Below are positions 63,460-64,000 of a stretch of DNA of 64,000 nt, in pieces. The DNA lies in contig NC_009436.1 in the NCBI RefSeq assembly GCF_000016325.1, positions 1,550,001 to 1,614,000 of the forward strand. The letters run 5' to 3'. Under the pieces are notes generated by a model. The model was not told the DNA's origin and searched no databases. It saw only the letters and a list, made by a program, of their open reading frames with translations. This stretch comes from Enterobacter sp. 638 (lineage in GTDB: Bacteria; Pseudomonadota; Gammaproteobacteria; Enterobacterales; Enterobacteriaceae). A program made the position numbers and the translations under genes. Every line of letters begins with the position of its first letter. Position 1 is the first letter of the stretch.

Positions 63460-64000
63460 ATGAATTCTCTGTTTGCCAGTACGGCCCGTGGGCTGGAAGA
63501 GCTGTTAAAAACTGAACTGGAAAGCCTTGGCGCACGCGAGTGTCAGGTCGTTCAGGGTGGTGTCCATTTTGAGGGCGACACGCGGCTTATTTACCAGAGC
63601 CTGATGTGGAGCCGTCTGGCGTCGCGCATCATGCTGCCTTTGGGTGCGTGCAAAGTCTACAGCGACCTTGACCTGTATCTCGGCGTGCAGGCGACTGACT
63701 GGACAGAGATTTTTGCTCCAGGCGCGACCTTTGCTGTGCATTTTAGCGGGCTGAACGACGAAATCCGCAACAGCCAGTACGGTGCGCTGAAAGTGAAAGA
63801 TGCGATTGTGGATAGCTTCACGCGCAAAAATCTTGAACGCCCGAACGTGGATCGCGAAAACCCGGATCTGCGTATTAACGTGTGGCTGAACAAAGAGACT
63901 GCGCACATTTCGCTGGATCTGTGTGGGGAAGGCTTGCATCAGCGCGGCTACCGCGATCGTGCGGGTATTGCGCCGATTAAAGAAAACCTGGCCGCCGCGA
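63460..64000 (+). CDS. rlmL: 23S rRNA m2G2445/m7G2069 methyltransferase RlmKL, N-terminal part
   Basis: The first 180 codons, cut by the right edge. It opens [20 protein letters not shown], the signature of RlmL, followed by the THUMP RNA-binding domain (about 45-155: [40 protein letters not shown]). It reaches [18 protein letters not shown], the start of the first methyltransferase domain. The complete enzyme fuses RlmL (m2G2445) with RlmK (m7G2069). A four-codon reading frame (63441-63455) ends 4 nt before the start. Confidence 0.97.
   Translation, partial: MNSLFASTARGLEELLKTELESLGARECQVVQGGVHFEGDTRLIYQSLMWSRLASRIMLPLGACKVYSDLDLYLGVQATDWTEIFAPGATFAVHFSGLNDEIRNSQYGALKVKDAIVDSFTRKNLERPNVDRENPDLRINVWLNKETAHISLDLCGEGLHQRGYRDRAGIAPIKENLAAA

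Overview
The window is a contiguous stretch of chromosomal backbone from a member of the Enterobacteriaceae close to Escherichia/Salmonella, most likely in the Enterobacter/Lelliottia/Citrobacter group. I base this on near-identical proteins (Lrp matches my memory of the E. coli protein throughout), the E. coli 20-21 min gene order from trxB to rlmL, and enterobacterial regulatory sites in their expected places. I recognise 49 protein genes, of which trxB (left edge) and rlmL (right edge) are cut by the window. I see no rRNA, tRNA, CRISPR array, prophage or insertion sequence. One degenerate ERIC repeat is present.

Layout. 1-8.5 kb: trxB (-), then lrp, ftsK, lolA, rarA and serS (+): redox, global regulation, chromosome segregation, lipoprotein export, replication repair and translation. 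8.7-18.6 kb is an anaerobic block: dmsABC (DMSO reductase) and the exporter ycaD on +, facing pflA, pflB and focA (pyruvate formate-lyase, its activase and the formate channel) on -. 18.6-27 kb: ycaO (-), ycaP, serC-aroA, cmk-rpsA and ihfB. 27-34.4 kb: the ComEC homologue ycaI, then msbA-lpxK, ycaQ and ycaR-kdsB, largely lipid A/LPS supply. 34.5-43.6 kb: ycbJ, elyC (-), cmoM and the condensin operon mukFEB. 43.7-50 kb: ldtD, mepK and gloC, then aspC and ompF on -. 50-64 kb: asnS and pncB (-), pepN (+), the sulfonate operon ssuEADCB (-), pyrD and zapC (+), ycbX (-) and the start of rlmL (+).

How genes work together. dmsABC and focA-pflB/pflA are two arms of anaerobic energy metabolism; an FNR box sits exactly where class II activation of focA-pflB is expected. 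msbA-lpxK and ycaR-kdsB supply lipid A and Kdo. mukF, mukE and mukB overlap end to start and build one MukBEF machine. ldtD, mepK and elyC act on the envelope. ssuEADCB imports and desulfonates alkanesulfonates.

Regulatory sites readable in the DNA: a LexA box before ftsK, an FNR box before focA, an OmpR-type promoter and a MicF-pairing leader at ompF, a NadR box at pncB, and a PurR box plus initiation-switch hairpin at pyrD.

Differences from E. coli K-12: ycaC, ycaM, ycaN and ycaK are missing from the dmsC-ycaD-pflA interval, and ycaL from aroA-cmk. The OmpF protein has lost two hallmark pore-constriction residues. I did not find a convincing undescribed multi-gene system. The most interesting loose ends are the altered porin eyelet, the kinase-like protein YcbJ without catalytic residues, and the conserved but poorly understood YcaO, YcaP and YcaI.
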